This document shows, one piece after another, positions 46,024 through 54,063 of a DNA stretch of 64,000 nt. The stretch's first letter is position 1, and the number at the start of each line of letters is the position of its first letter. Under the pieces are notes generated by a model. The model was not told the DNA's origin. It searched no databases and was given only the letters and a program-made list of their open reading frames with translations. This DNA is from Phycisphaerae bacterium (lineage in GTDB: Bacteria; Planctomycetota; Phycisphaerae; Phycisphaerales; Phycisphaeraceae): the NCBI GenBank assembly GCA_030426385.1, contig JAUHYI010000001.1, positions 104,665-168,664 on the forward strand, in the 5' to 3' direction. The translations under genes were made by a program, and so were the position numbers.

Positions 46024-47370
46024 ATGCGTATCGCCCAAATCACGGACCTACATCTGCGCCAACATTTGCCAGGAAATGCCGCCATGCCAATTCGGCAATC
46101 GCGGCTAATGGCCGACCATTTTGCCCAAGCCCTCAAGCATATTAAGGAACAGCAGGTCGACATGATCGCCATTACCGGCGATCTGCTGGACGTGCCATAT
46201 TCGCTCTATTTACCCACGCCAGGGTTTGAAGGCGTTGACCCAGCCTACTGGGATGTCGCTGCCGAAGCAGACTATCGGCTCGTCCGCGATCTGCTCGATG
46301 CCACGGCACTGCCCTACATGGTGTTGCCAGGGAACCATGACTGGGACGCGGTCATGTGGCGGGTCTTTGATCCGCAGGACAACCTCCAGATCGTTGCCGG
46401 CCGTCGGGTGGTGCGATTCTGCGATCATGAACATCGCGGCAACGTGCCCCGCCGTTTCCACCCCCAGCGAACACAATGGCTCGACGAACTAGCGCGAACC
46501 GGCGAGCCACGGCAGATCCATCTGCAACACTATGTCATTACGCCCGAATTGAATGAAGGCTACCCGTACAGTTACGGCGAAGCCAAAACAATGCACCAGC
46601 AGATCATTAACTCGGGACAAGTCGAGCTTTGCCTCAGCGGTCACTACCACCGTGGCACAGAACTGATTCAAGACAACGGCGTGTATTTCAGCACCTGCTC
46701 CGCTTTCTGCGAAGCGCCATACCCCTGGCGAATCTATGAAATTAATCAGACCGGTGTGACCATGACCGAACACGCACTACAAGAAAAACCGACGACACCC
46801 CGGCCGGCGGTGTTCCTCGATCGCGATGGCGTCATCAATGACATGGCTTCCTATCACCACGGCCCCGAACGGATGCAGCTACTGCCCGGCGCCGCTCAGG
46901 CAATTCGCGATTTGAACGATGCAGGGTTTGCCGTCGTGGTCGTGACCAATCAAAGCTGCATCGGCCAAGGGTATGTTCCCGTTAATGTCGTGCATTGCGT
47001 GAATGATCGGATGTGTCGCCTGCTCCAACAGGAATCCGGCGCCCAGATCGATGCGGTGTACTACGCTTCGGGAACGGATCAACATGCCGTCCTCCCGATT
47101 TTTCAAGACACCACCGAGAACAAACCCAATCCCACGTTACTGTTTCGCGCTCAACAGGAACTTAATCTTGATCTATCCGCGAGCTGGATGATTGGCGATC
47201 GACTGACCGACGCTCAGGCCGCACAAGCCGCCAACGTGCCACCAATACTGGTTCGCACCGGCTCCGGCCCCCAAAACGAAAACGCTTATCGCAGCGCGTT
47301 TCCCAATGGCGTGGTAACGGATGATCTATCTTCAGCCGTCGGAGAGATCCTTCGTTTGCGTGGCGAATGA
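46024..47370 (+). CDS. Fusion of metallophosphoesterase and HAD (GmhB-like) phosphatase
   Basis: 448 residues from ATG 46024. Residues 1-255 are a calcineurin-like metallophosphoesterase with all core motifs: ITDLHL, ITGDLLD, LPGNHDWD, QHYVI and SGHYHRG. After a short linker, residues 260-445 are a HAD phosphatase like D,D-heptose 1,7-bisphosphate phosphatase: FLDRDGVIND (DxD), VVTNQSCIG, ENKPNPTLL (Lys) and MIGDRLTDAQAA (Asp). The zinc loop of typical GmhB is not obvious. Two different phosphatase folds in one cytoplasmic chain imply a two-step or two-substrate dephosphorylation, perhaps of sugar phosphates made by this locus. Confidence 0.88.
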   Translation: MRIAQITDLHLRQHLPGNAAMPIRQSRLMADHFAQALKHIKEQQVDMIAITGDLLDVPYSLYLPTPGFEGVDPAYWDVAAEADYRLVRDLLDATALPYMVLPGNHDWDAVMWRVFDPQDNLQIVAGRRVVRFCDHEHRGNVPRRFHPQRTQWLDELARTGEPRQIHLQHYVITPELNEGYPYSYGEAKTMHQQIINSGQVELCLSGHYHRGTELIQDNGVYFSTCSAFCEAPYPWRIYEINQTGVTMTEHALQEKPTTPRPAVFLDRDGVINDMASYHHGPERMQLLPGAAQAIRDLNDAGFAVVVVTNQSCIGQGYVPVNVVHCVNDRMCRLLQQESGAQIDAVYYASGTDQHAVLPIFQDTTENKPNPTLLFRAQQELNLDLSASWMIGDRLTDAQAAQAANVPPILVRTGSGPQNENAYRSAFPNGVVTDDLSSAVGEILRLRGE

Positions 47371-47384
47371 GGACGTAAACCCCA

Positions 47385-47633
47385 TCACACTCTGACCTTT
47401 CGTTCGAGATACTTGGCGTTGCAGATGGTCTTGATTGGGTTGGGATTCAGGCAGGTTTGCTGCCAGGCGTCGCAGGCGGTTTGACGCAGGTCGTCGTAAT
47501 CGGCATAGGCACGGTTCGACCAATGATGGCTACGCAGATAGTGCCACAGGTTTTCGATGGGGTTCAGCTCAGGACAATATGGCGACAGCAAGCCGACGCT
47601 CTGGCCGGTCGCAGAACACGCGGGCCCGAGCAC
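47385..47633 (-). pseudogene. IS630-family transposase, C-terminal fragment
   Basis: The last 70 codons of an IS630-type DDE transposase remain: LLSPYCPELNPIENLWHYLR, with the final Glu of the catalytic triad, then DLRQTACDAWQQTCLNPNPI and CNAKYLERKV. The frame upstream (47564-47752) changes phase and is no longer recognisable. It lies just after the carbohydrate locus and before tRNA-Val, as at a rearrangement boundary. Confidence 0.82.
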
Positions 47634-48010
47634 ATAGAGATAGTCGTAACGGGCTTGTCTGCGTGATCCTGCAAATCTTGAAGTTCATCAATCGTATGAC
47701 GCTGAGCAACATGCATGGCGACCTCCTTGTCACCCACATCATCGCTGATCACATCGCATCGCGTCGCGTCGCGTCATACGATCATGCGCCTAACTTGTAC
47801 GCGGGGTCTGAGTGGAAAGCGTATTAGCGCCGATTTCCAACGTGCGATCCAAATCGAAAACACGCAGCAGCCAGCGACCGCAGGCAATGGACAAAGCGTG
47901 ATAACCATTCGTAAAAAGCCGCTTGTTGTTACCAGCAGACGCGATGACAACGAAATGCAACCGCTGGCAATTGATGACAATTGATGACAATTGATGACAA
48001 TACACAACAA
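47634..48010. other. Spacer between IS630 remnant and tRNA-Val
   Basis: No gene is assigned. It contains a short CGTCG run (47757-47780) and three perfect copies of TTGATGACAA (47971-48000) next to the 3' end of the tRNA. Short frames on the minus strand have no recognisable content. Confidence 0.5.
47971..48000. repeat. 10-base tandem repeat, three copies
   Basis: TTGATGACAA is repeated exactly three times immediately downstream of tRNA-Val. Confidence 0.85.
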
Positions 48011-48084
48011 TGGGCGATACAGGACTCGAACCTGTGACATCATCCTTGTAAGGGATGCGCTCTAGCCAACTGAGCTAATCGCCC
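48011..48084 (-). tRNA. tRNA-Val (UAC)
   Basis: The minus strand folds into a full 74-base cloverleaf. The acceptor stem GGGCGAT pairs with ATCGCCC, the D arm is GCTC...GAGC, the anticodon stem CATCC/GGATG carries loop CTTACAA with anticodon TAC, and the T arm is ACAGG TTCGAGT CCTGT. The discriminator is A and CCA is not encoded. Its 3' end faces the accessory carbohydrate region. Confidence 0.95.
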
Positions 48085-48182
48085 GTGCGGGAAACATTAT
48101 AACCGGGATGCTGACGCAAGGGGTGGGCAGGTGTGAGGCAGAGGGCGTCACCGTTAACAAGCCCCTGCCTCGCAGATACACA

Positions 48183-48208
48183 CGCCGCCCAAGGGCGGCG
48201 GCTAACGG
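48183..48208. repeat. Dispersed palindromic repeat, copy 1
   Basis: CGCCGCCCAAGGGCGGCGGC followed by TAACGG. A near-perfect short hairpin that recurs at 55656-55680 (inverted), 55709-55733 and 58501-58525. It is intergenic, between tRNA-Val and folA. Confidence 0.7.
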
Positions 48209-48241
48209 GAAATCGTGCGCGAGAAATTTATGGAATCCGTA

Positions 48242-48814
48242 TTACGTGGGGTTATGTGGGATTACGTGTGTGTGGGTGGGTGGTGTGTGTGGGGGGGGGA
48301 GGCGATCGTGAGTTTCGCAGGTGTAGGCGTGGGCGTGTTTGGCATCAATCGGGTGATTTTCAGTTGCACGACAGGTCCAATCGGACAAATCGAAGTCCAG
48401 CGTAGGAGGTGGCCAATAGGTGTCGCCTTCGAATTGGCCGTGTACGCGGGTGAGGTAGAGACGGTCAACGCGGGGCCAAGCTGATTCATAAATCGTAGCC
48501 CCGCCGATGATGAATAGTTCGGTTTCGTTGCGGTCGGTGCTGGCTAAAGCGATGGCCGCATCAACGTCGTGGGCGATTTCAACAGCGGCGTCGAGTGGCT
48601 GGTAGTCGCGTTGGCGGGTGATGACGATGTTGCGACGATCGGGTAATGCGCGGCCGATGGATTCGTGGGTTTTTCGGCCCATCAAAATGGCGTGGCCTGT
48701 GGTGATTTTGCGGAAGCGTTTGAGTTCATCGGACAGATGCCACGGCAGGTCGCCATTGTGGCCGATGATGCCGTTGTCAGAGACGGCGAGGATCATGGAG
48801 ATGGTCGGTGGCAT
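48242..48814 (-). CDS. folA: Dihydrofolate reductase
   Basis: 190 residues. Reduces dihydrofolate to tetrahydrofolate with NADPH. Family landmarks are ILAVSDNGIIGHNGDLPWHL, DELKRFRKITTGHAILMGRK, GRALPDRRNIVIT and LFIIGGATIYESAW. The core ends near residue 165; the last 25 residues (RLPPPHTPPTHTHVIPHNPT) are low-complexity and encoded by a G/GT-rich repeat at 48245-48300, so the original stop seems to have been lost into a minisatellite. It is 118 bases downstream of thyA on the same strand, the usual thymidylate cycle pairing. Confidence 0.95.
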   Translation of the reverse strand: MPPTISMILAVSDNGIIGHNGDLPWHLSDELKRFRKITTGHAILMGRKTHESIGRALPDRRNIVITRQRDYQPLDAAVEIAHDVDAAIALASTDRNETELFIIGGATIYESAWPRVDRLYLTRVHGQFEGDTYWPPPTLDFDLSDWTCRATENHPIDAKHAHAYTCETHDRLPPPHTPPTHTHVIPHNPT

Positions 48815-48932
48815 GATAGGGGCTGGGGTATAGACAGGGTTCAGGGTCTGGGGTCTAGCAGCAGAGACGAGGACGCGACGAGTCGCGGCGCTTCGGGGTG
48901 TAGGTATACGGTAGTGTAAATGTTGGGAGCGG

Positions 48933-49730
48933 TTATACCGCCACGGGCGCGCGGATGGCGGGATGGGGATCGTAGCCCACCAACTCGAAATCGTCGTAGG
49001 TGAAATCGAAAATCGAACGGATGGCGGGATTCAATTTCATGGTCGGCAACGCGCGTGGGGTGCGCGACAATTGTTCGTGAGCCTGCTCCATGTGGTTGTT
49101 ATAGAGATGGGCATCGCCGAGGGTGTGAATAAATTCGCCGGGTTGCAGATCGCAGACCTGGGCAACCATGAGCGTGAGCAGCGCGTAGCTGGCAATGTTG
49201 AACGGAACGCCGAGAAAAATATCGGCCGAGCGTTGGTACAACTGGCAACTGAGTTTGCCATCGCAGACGTAGAACTGGAAAAACGCATGGCAAGGTGGCA
49301 ATGCCATCTGTTCGAGTTGGCCGACGTTCCAGGCACTGACGATCAGGCGACGCGAGTCGGGGTCGGTTTTGATGCGATGGATCAGGTCAGCCATCTGGTC
49401 GACGTATCCGCCATCGGGCTTGGGCCAACTGCGCCATTGGTAGCCATAGATCGGACCGAGTTCGCCGGTGTCGGGGTGTGCCCATTCGTCCCAGATGGTG
49501 ACGCCGTTTTCGTGCAGGTATTTGACGTCGTGATCGCCGCGCAGAAACCAGAGCAGTTCGTGAATGATCGAACGGGTGTGCAATTTTTTGGTGGTGAGTA
49601 GCGGGAACGATTGGGTCAGATCGAAGCGCATCTGGTAGCCGAAGACAGAACGCGTGCCGGTGCCGGTGCGGTCGGATTTTTCCGAGCCGTGATCGATGAC
49701 GTGTTGGATCAGATCGAGGTAGGTGCGCAT
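48933..49730 (-). CDS. thyA: Thymidylate synthase
   Basis: 265 residues, close to the E. coli length. Methylates dUMP to dTMP using methylenetetrahydrofolate. The motifs [39 protein letters not shown], the nucleophile in [13 protein letters not shown], and [20 protein letters not shown] are all intact. Cytoplasmic. It precedes folA in the same orientation and they are probably co-transcribed. Confidence 0.97.
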   Translation of the reverse strand: MRTYLDLIQHVIDHGSEKSDRTGTGTRSVFGYQMRFDLTQSFPLLTTKKLHTRSIIHELLWFLRGDHDVKYLHENGVTIWDEWAHPDTGELGPIYGYQWRSWPKPDGGYVDQMADLIHRIKTDPDSRRLIVSAWNVGQLEQMALPPCHAFFQFYVCDGKLSCQLYQRSADIFLGVPFNIASYALLTLMVAQVCDLQPGEFIHTLGDAHLYNNHMEQAHEQLSRTPRALPTMKLNPAIRSIFDFTYDDFELVGYDPHPAIRAPVAV

Positions 49731-49798
49731 GAAATTGGAAAAATTTCTAAGTTCTGTTTTTTAATTTCTGAATCAAACGCCCCTCGCATGACATCATT

Positions 49799-50230
49799 TT
49801 AGTCGTAGCGGAAGACGCCCTTGCGCCAGGCATAGGCAAACGCAATGATGCTCGTGAGCAGGAAGAACAACATGCGTGCGACGAATAGCGGTGCCAGCGC
49901 GTCGCCCTCGGTGCCGCCGAGGCTTGGGAAGGTGACGGCCCAGGGATAGAGGAACACGATTTCGACATCGAAAATCAAAAAGGTCATGGCCACCATGTAG
50001 AAGCGGACGTTGAAACGCCGGCGCGAGGAGGTGATGGGATCCATGCCGGATTCATAGACGATGCCTTTGGTCTCACCCTGTCGACTGGGACCGATGATGG
50101 AGGTGAGGATGAGATTGCCTACGCCAAAGCCGATGGCCATGAGCAGGAGCACACCCAGGGGTGCGTAGTGGCTGAACGTTTCTGCGGCAAGCGTCAGAGC
50201 GGTTGTCGGTGTGGATAGCACAAAGTTCAT
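49799..50230 (-). CDS. nuoA: NADH-quinone oxidoreductase subunit A
   Basis: 143 residues with three membrane helices. The conserved loop YESGMDPITSSRRRFNVRFY and VAMTFLIFDVEIVFLYPWAV identify the ND3/NuoA subunit of complex I, which sits in the inner membrane near the quinone channel. It is on its own here: the next gene downstream is thyA and the gene upstream is arsS, so the other nuo genes must be elsewhere. No clear ribosome site is visible. Confidence 0.94.
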   Translation of the reverse strand: MNFVLSTPTTALTLAAETFSHYAPLGVLLLMAIGFGVGNLILTSIIGPSRQGETKGIVYESGMDPITSSRRRFNVRFYMVAMTFLIFDVEIVFLYPWAVTFPSLGGTEGDALAPLFVARMLFFLLTSIIAFAYAWRKGVFRYD

Positions 50231-50305
50231 GCGTGTGATTATACCGGGAATGCCGAGGCGACAAGTCGGGGCATTTTTCGGGAAAAACGACGCATTGAAG
50301 CAAGG

Positions 50306-51352
50306 CTATGCCGATCCTAACGCCCCACCGCAACTGGAACCGGCACCGGCTGTGCAGCCGAAACAATGGTTGTCCGTGGCGATCGCTCGATTTAATAATT
50401 GCGCCGGGGTGTAATCCCACAATTTCCGCGAGGTGTTTTCGATCGCATGCTCGTCGGCCATCGCATCATTCTTGCCCGGCCCATCGAGTGGCATCAACAA
50501 CATCTGATTGAAATCGCAATCGTACACACTACCCTGCCACCCGATGCTGACCAGCGAGCGACACATCACCCCGTCCACATTCTCGCCTCGATGGGCGGTC
50601 ATGATTTTTTCCATGTACGCGTCGTACTGACCATCGCGGCGCAGGGCATGTTCAAAACGTTTGATCGGCATGTTGGTGATGGTGAACAAATGATCGAAGG
50701 TGATATCGAAATGATCGGCGAGATACTTTTTGTAATCACGTTCGAGTGAAGCCTGGTCGCCAGGCAATCCGTAGCCAACGGGGTTGTACACGAGGTTAAG
50801 CGCCAAGCCGGTTCCAGGCTTGCCATAGCCGACCGCGTTTAGTTGTTGCAGGATATCGATGGATTCGTGGTAGACGCCACGGCCGCGCTGCTGATCGACA
50901 TTGTCTTCGAGATAACACGGCAGGCTGGCAATAATTTCCACGCGATGGGCCGCAAGAAAATCGATCATGTCGTGATAGTCGGGCTGCAAGAGAATGGTGA
51001 GGTTGCAACGATCGATAACGTGCAAACCGCGCGCGGTTAGCTCATGCACCAATTCACGAAAATGCGGATTCATCTCAGGTGCCCCGCCGGTCAGGTCGAT
51101 GGTTTGCAAACCGAGGGACTCGGCATGAGCGTCGATCCAATCGAGGATGCGGGCCATCGTTTGCCACGTCATGATTTCAGTGCGATTGGGACCTGCCTCG
51201 ACATGGCAGTGGTGGCAGGCCAGATTGCACATTTTGCCGACGTTGATTTGCAACGTGGTGAGCTGGCTGCGCCGTAAGGATTGACCATCGTCACGCAAGC
51301 GGGCGGCGAAGTGGTCATCAGCATCAAGTTGGGGAAGATTGACGGTGGTCAT
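50306..51352 (-). CDS. arsS: Radical SAM protein of the ArsS type
   Basis: 348 residues. The radical SAM iron-sulfur motif is MCNLACHHCHVEAGPNR (CxxxCxxC). DLTGGAPEMNPHFRELV follows as in the ArsS group, and the C-terminal DUF3641 part contains RSLVSIGWQGSVYDCDFNQM and the Cys-rich HCFGCTAGAGSSCGG. ArsS-like enzymes add an S-adenosylmethionine-derived group in arsenosugar biosynthesis. No arsenic methyltransferase gene is next to it. The nuoA gene lies 75 bases downstream. Confidence 0.9.
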   Translation of the reverse strand: MTTVNLPQLDADDHFAARLRDDGQSLRRSQLTTLQINVGKMCNLACHHCHVEAGPNRTEIMTWQTMARILDWIDAHAESLGLQTIDLTGGAPEMNPHFRELVHELTARGLHVIDRCNLTILLQPDYHDMIDFLAAHRVEIIASLPCYLEDNVDQQRGRGVYHESIDILQQLNAVGYGKPGTGLALNLVYNPVGYGLPGDQASLERDYKKYLADHFDITFDHLFTITNMPIKRFEHALRRDGQYDAYMEKIMTAHRGENVDGVMCRSLVSIGWQGSVYDCDFNQMLLMPLDGPGKNDAMADEHAIENTSRKLWDYTPAQLLNRAIATDNHCFGCTAGAGSSCGGALGSA

Positions 51353-51412
51353 GAGCGGTCGGGGATCATTCTAGGGGACAACCGCAACCGGGTGGAAATT
51401 ATTCCGAGGGGA

Positions 51413-51519
51413 TTTTTAGCCGCAGATAAACGCAGATGAACACGGATATTGAAAAGGCCGCCATTTATCCCATTTTCAGATTGTATCTGCGTCCATCTGC
51501 GTTTATCTGCGGCTAAAAA
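51413..51519. repeat. Long imperfect palindrome upstream of glyS
   Basis: Two 36-base arms (51413-51448 and 51484-51519) match at 33 positions when inverted, around a 35-base centre. Each arm is built from repeated GCAGAT units. It lies between the divergent arsS and glyS genes and ends 31 bases before the glyS start. A related but different palindrome follows glyS. Looks like a non-autonomous dispersed element. Confidence 0.85.
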
Positions 51520-51550
51520 TTTCCGCAAAAACTGCTACCATGTCCCGACT

Positions 51551-53113
51551 ATGGCACAAGAAAATATCTATACCGATCCCGCTACGAAATCCATGGAAGA
51601 ACTGGTGGCGCTGTGCAAGCGTCGCGGGTTTGTGTTTCCTGCTTCGGAAATCTACGGCGGGATCAACGGATTCTGGGATTACGGGCCACTGGGCACAGCC
51701 CTGAAAAATAACATTCGTGACTGGTGGTGGCGACAGATGGTGGAATGCCCACCCATCGGGCCCGATGGCGAGCCTGTCGAAATCGTCGGGCTCGATTCGT
51801 CGATCATTCAGAACCCCAAAACATGGGAAGCCAGCGGCCACGTCGGCGGGTTCAGTGATCCAATGGTGGATTGCACGGAGACAAAAAAACGGTATCGGCA
51901 AGACCATATCGAAGTGTTGATTGTCGATGACAAGGGATGCTGGGGATTTCCGGAAAACAACATTGACTACATTGCCAAAAAACTAAAAAAAGCAAACGTG
52001 AGTCGGGACGATGGTACGGTAAAAAACCTGACCGACATCGACACGAGCGAATATGAAAAAATCATTGCACCGGATACGGACAAGCCGGGCACACTGACCG
52101 CACCACGTGAATTTAATTTGATGTTTGATTCGCATGCCGGAGCGATCAAGAGCGATGAGAACAAGGTGTACCTGCGGCCGGAAACGGCACAGGGGATTTT
52201 CCTGAACTACAAAAACATTGTGGACACGATGCGGGTCAAGATGCCATTTGGGATTGCTCAGGTCGGCAAATCGTTTCGCAATGAAGTGACGCCTCGGAAT
52301 TTTATTTTCCGATCGCGTGAATTTGAACAGATGGAAATGGAATGGTTCTGCGCCCCCGCTGAAAGTGCGAAGTGGTACGACTTCTGGAAGCATGAGCGGA
52401 TGCGGTGGTGGGAATCGCTCGGCGTGGACAAAGCGAACCTGCGGTTCCGCGATCACGACGATGATGAGTTGGCCCACTATTCGAAGATGTGCGTCGATGT
52501 GGAATACAAATATCCATTCACCGCCCCGGGCTATGGCGAGTTGGAAGGCGTGGCCCATCGCGGGTGTTTCGACCTGACGCAGCACCAGGAACACTCCAAG
52601 ACGAAGATGGAATATTTCGATCAGGCCGCGCAGCTGGCCGCCAAGGAAGCCGGTAAAAGCAAGGAAGAAATCGCCGCGGCGAGCAAATACATTCCGAATG
52701 TGATCGAGCCCGCCAGCGGTTTGACGCGAGCGGTGTTGGTGTTGCTATGCGAAGCGTATACGCCTGATCCGGATCGGCCTGCGGGGGTTTACATGAAATT
52801 CAAGCCGAAGTTTGCCCCGATCAAGGCAGCGATATTTCCGCTGGTGAATAAGGATGGCATGCCGGAAATTGCGACGAAGTTGTATCACGAACTGCGTCAG
52901 AAATACGTGGTGCAATACGATGCCAAACAATCAATCGGCAAACGCTATGCACGCATGGATGAAGCGGGCACGCCGTTCTGTTTTACGATTGATGGCGACA
53001 CGCTCAACGATAACGCGGTGACGGTGCGCGATCGAGACAGCGGACAAGCACTGGCCGAACGATTGCCGTTGGATCAGGTGGATGCGTTTCTGGCGGCGAA
53101 GATTGCGGAGTGA
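51551..53113 (+). CDS. glyS: Glycyl-tRNA synthetase, single-chain type
   Basis: 520 residues from ATG 51551; the frame continues upstream into the palindrome and is not protein there. This is the alpha2-type (eukaryote-like) class II enzyme that charges tRNA-Gly. Motifs: KRRGFVFPASEIYGGINGF, WDYGPLGTALKNNI, motif 2 in FRNEVTPRNFIFRSREFEQM, and the C-terminal anticodon-binding domain with FAPIKAAIFPL and IGKRYARMDEAGTPF. It stands alone, bracketed by two palindromic repeats. Confidence 0.96.
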   Translation: MAQENIYTDPATKSMEELVALCKRRGFVFPASEIYGGINGFWDYGPLGTALKNNIRDWWWRQMVECPPIGPDGEPVEIVGLDSSIIQNPKTWEASGHVGGFSDPMVDCTETKKRYRQDHIEVLIVDDKGCWGFPENNIDYIAKKLKKANVSRDDGTVKNLTDIDTSEYEKIIAPDTDKPGTLTAPREFNLMFDSHAGAIKSDENKVYLRPETAQGIFLNYKNIVDTMRVKMPFGIAQVGKSFRNEVTPRNFIFRSREFEQMEMEWFCAPAESAKWYDFWKHERMRWWESLGVDKANLRFRDHDDDELAHYSKMCVDVEYKYPFTAPGYGELEGVAHRGCFDLTQHQEHSKTKMEYFDQAAQLAAKEAGKSKEEIAAASKYIPNVIEPASGLTRAVLVLLCEAYTPDPDRPAGVYMKFKPKFAPIKAAIFPLVNKDGMPEIATKLYHELRQKYVVQYDAKQSIGKRYARMDEAGTPFCFTIDGDTLNDNAVTVRDRDSGQALAERLPLDQVDAFLAAKIAE

Positions 53114-53119
53114 GTTTTG

Positions 53120-53262
53120 TCCACAGATTTTCACAGATTGACACAGATTTTTAAAAGGCAGAAAAGCGGAAAAACGTGTCGATCATTCGCACCACTATTT
53201 TTGTTCTTTTGATTTCCTGTCTTGAAATTCTGAATCTGTGTCAATCTGTGAAAATCTGTGGA
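53120..53262. repeat. Long palindrome downstream of glyS
   Basis: A perfect 30-base inverted repeat (53120-53149 and 53233-53262) made of CACAGATT units, separated by 83 bases. It starts 6 bases after the glyS stop and ends 10 bases before the NUDIX gene start, so it could act as a transcript-end structure or as a mobile repeat. Confidence 0.9.
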
Positions 53263-53272
53263 TAAAAAAAGC

Positions 53273-53830
53273 ATGTCACGAGTTGAGCATTTATCGCGTT
53301 TGTTGGATGAGTTTGTGGCCACGGATGCGGTTGAGCAGGAACATCAGGCGCGGATGGTTGAATTGTTGCATGCGGGCAACAGTGCGTTTTCACGTGGTTG
53401 TTTTTTGCCGGGTCATTTCACAGCCAGCACGTTTATTGTGTCGCCGGATCGTGACGCATTGCTATTGATTATGCATAGTAAATTGCATCGCTGGTTGCAG
53501 CCGGGCGGTCATGTGGATGATGACGATGGGGATATATTGGCCGCAGCGCAGCGTGAGGTTCGCGAGGAAGTGGGGATCGATGACGGGGTGTGGTCGCCGG
53601 AGATTTTTGATGTGGATGTGCATCCGATTCCTGCGATGCCCCATCGCAAGTCAGGCCCGGAGCCTGCACATGAACATTTTGATGTGCGTTTTTTGATGCA
53701 GGCCGATACGCATGAAATGTTGGCTGGCAGCGATGCAGCCAGTGCGAAATGGGTGGCATTGGGCGAGATCACCGAAGCCATGACGGATGCGTCGGTGATG
53801 CGTGCGGTGCGTAAATTGCAGGAAATGTGA
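53273..53830 (+). CDS. NUDIX hydrolase
   Basis: About 185 residues from ATG 53273 (a GTG at 53258 lies inside the palindrome and is less likely). The NUDIX box reads GGHVDDDDGDILAAAQREVR followed by EEVGI, in which the usual first Glu is Asp and the spacing is one residue longer, as in a relaxed subgroup. N-terminal residues 1-45 are helical. It probably hydrolyses a nucleoside diphosphate linked to another group; the substrate cannot be predicted. No operon partner. Confidence 0.88.
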   Translation: MSRVEHLSRLLDEFVATDAVEQEHQARMVELLHAGNSAFSRGCFLPGHFTASTFIVSPDRDALLLIMHSKLHRWLQPGGHVDDDDGDILAAAQREVREEVGIDDGVWSPEIFDVDVHPIPAMPHRKSGPEPAHEHFDVRFLMQADTHEMLAGSDAASAKWVALGEITEAMTDASVMRAVRKLQEM

Positions 53831-54063
53831 ACGATCGCGACCCGCGACGAACCGGACGGGGTTGGCGAGCGTAGGGAATCATGAATGCGACGCATGTGTG
53901 TCATGCGCGCATGCAAGTCTATGCGTGTGTTCAGAATGTTAATGTGAGGCCTACAGGGCCGTTGAGTGGGCGCTAAGCCGCAAGCGGCTTGTGTATGTGT
54001 GTGTGGGGGGAGATGTGGGGGGAAATGTGGGGGGGGGGGTGTTTTTTTGTTTTCGGGAAATTT
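53831..54063. repeat. Spacer with AAGCCGCAAGCGGCTT palindrome and G tracts
   Basis: Contains a short palindrome at 53974-53990 and three G runs (54005-54010, 54017-54022, 54029-54039) separated by AGATGT and AAATGT, followed by a T tract. The G runs are part of a family of GTGGGGGG repeats seen across the right third of the window. They end 25 bases before the next gene. Confidence 0.6.

Noticed and set aside
47971..48000. Possible CRISPR-like repeats
   Set aside because: The units are directly adjacent without spacers; no cas gene is present in the window.
47774..48043. Minus-strand frames overlapping the tRNA-Val 3' end
   Set aside because: They run through the tandem repeat and the tRNA and show no known motif.
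51449..51550. N-terminal extension of glycyl-tRNA synthetase
   Set aside because: The extension is translated palindrome sequence; MAQENIYTDP is the normal family start.
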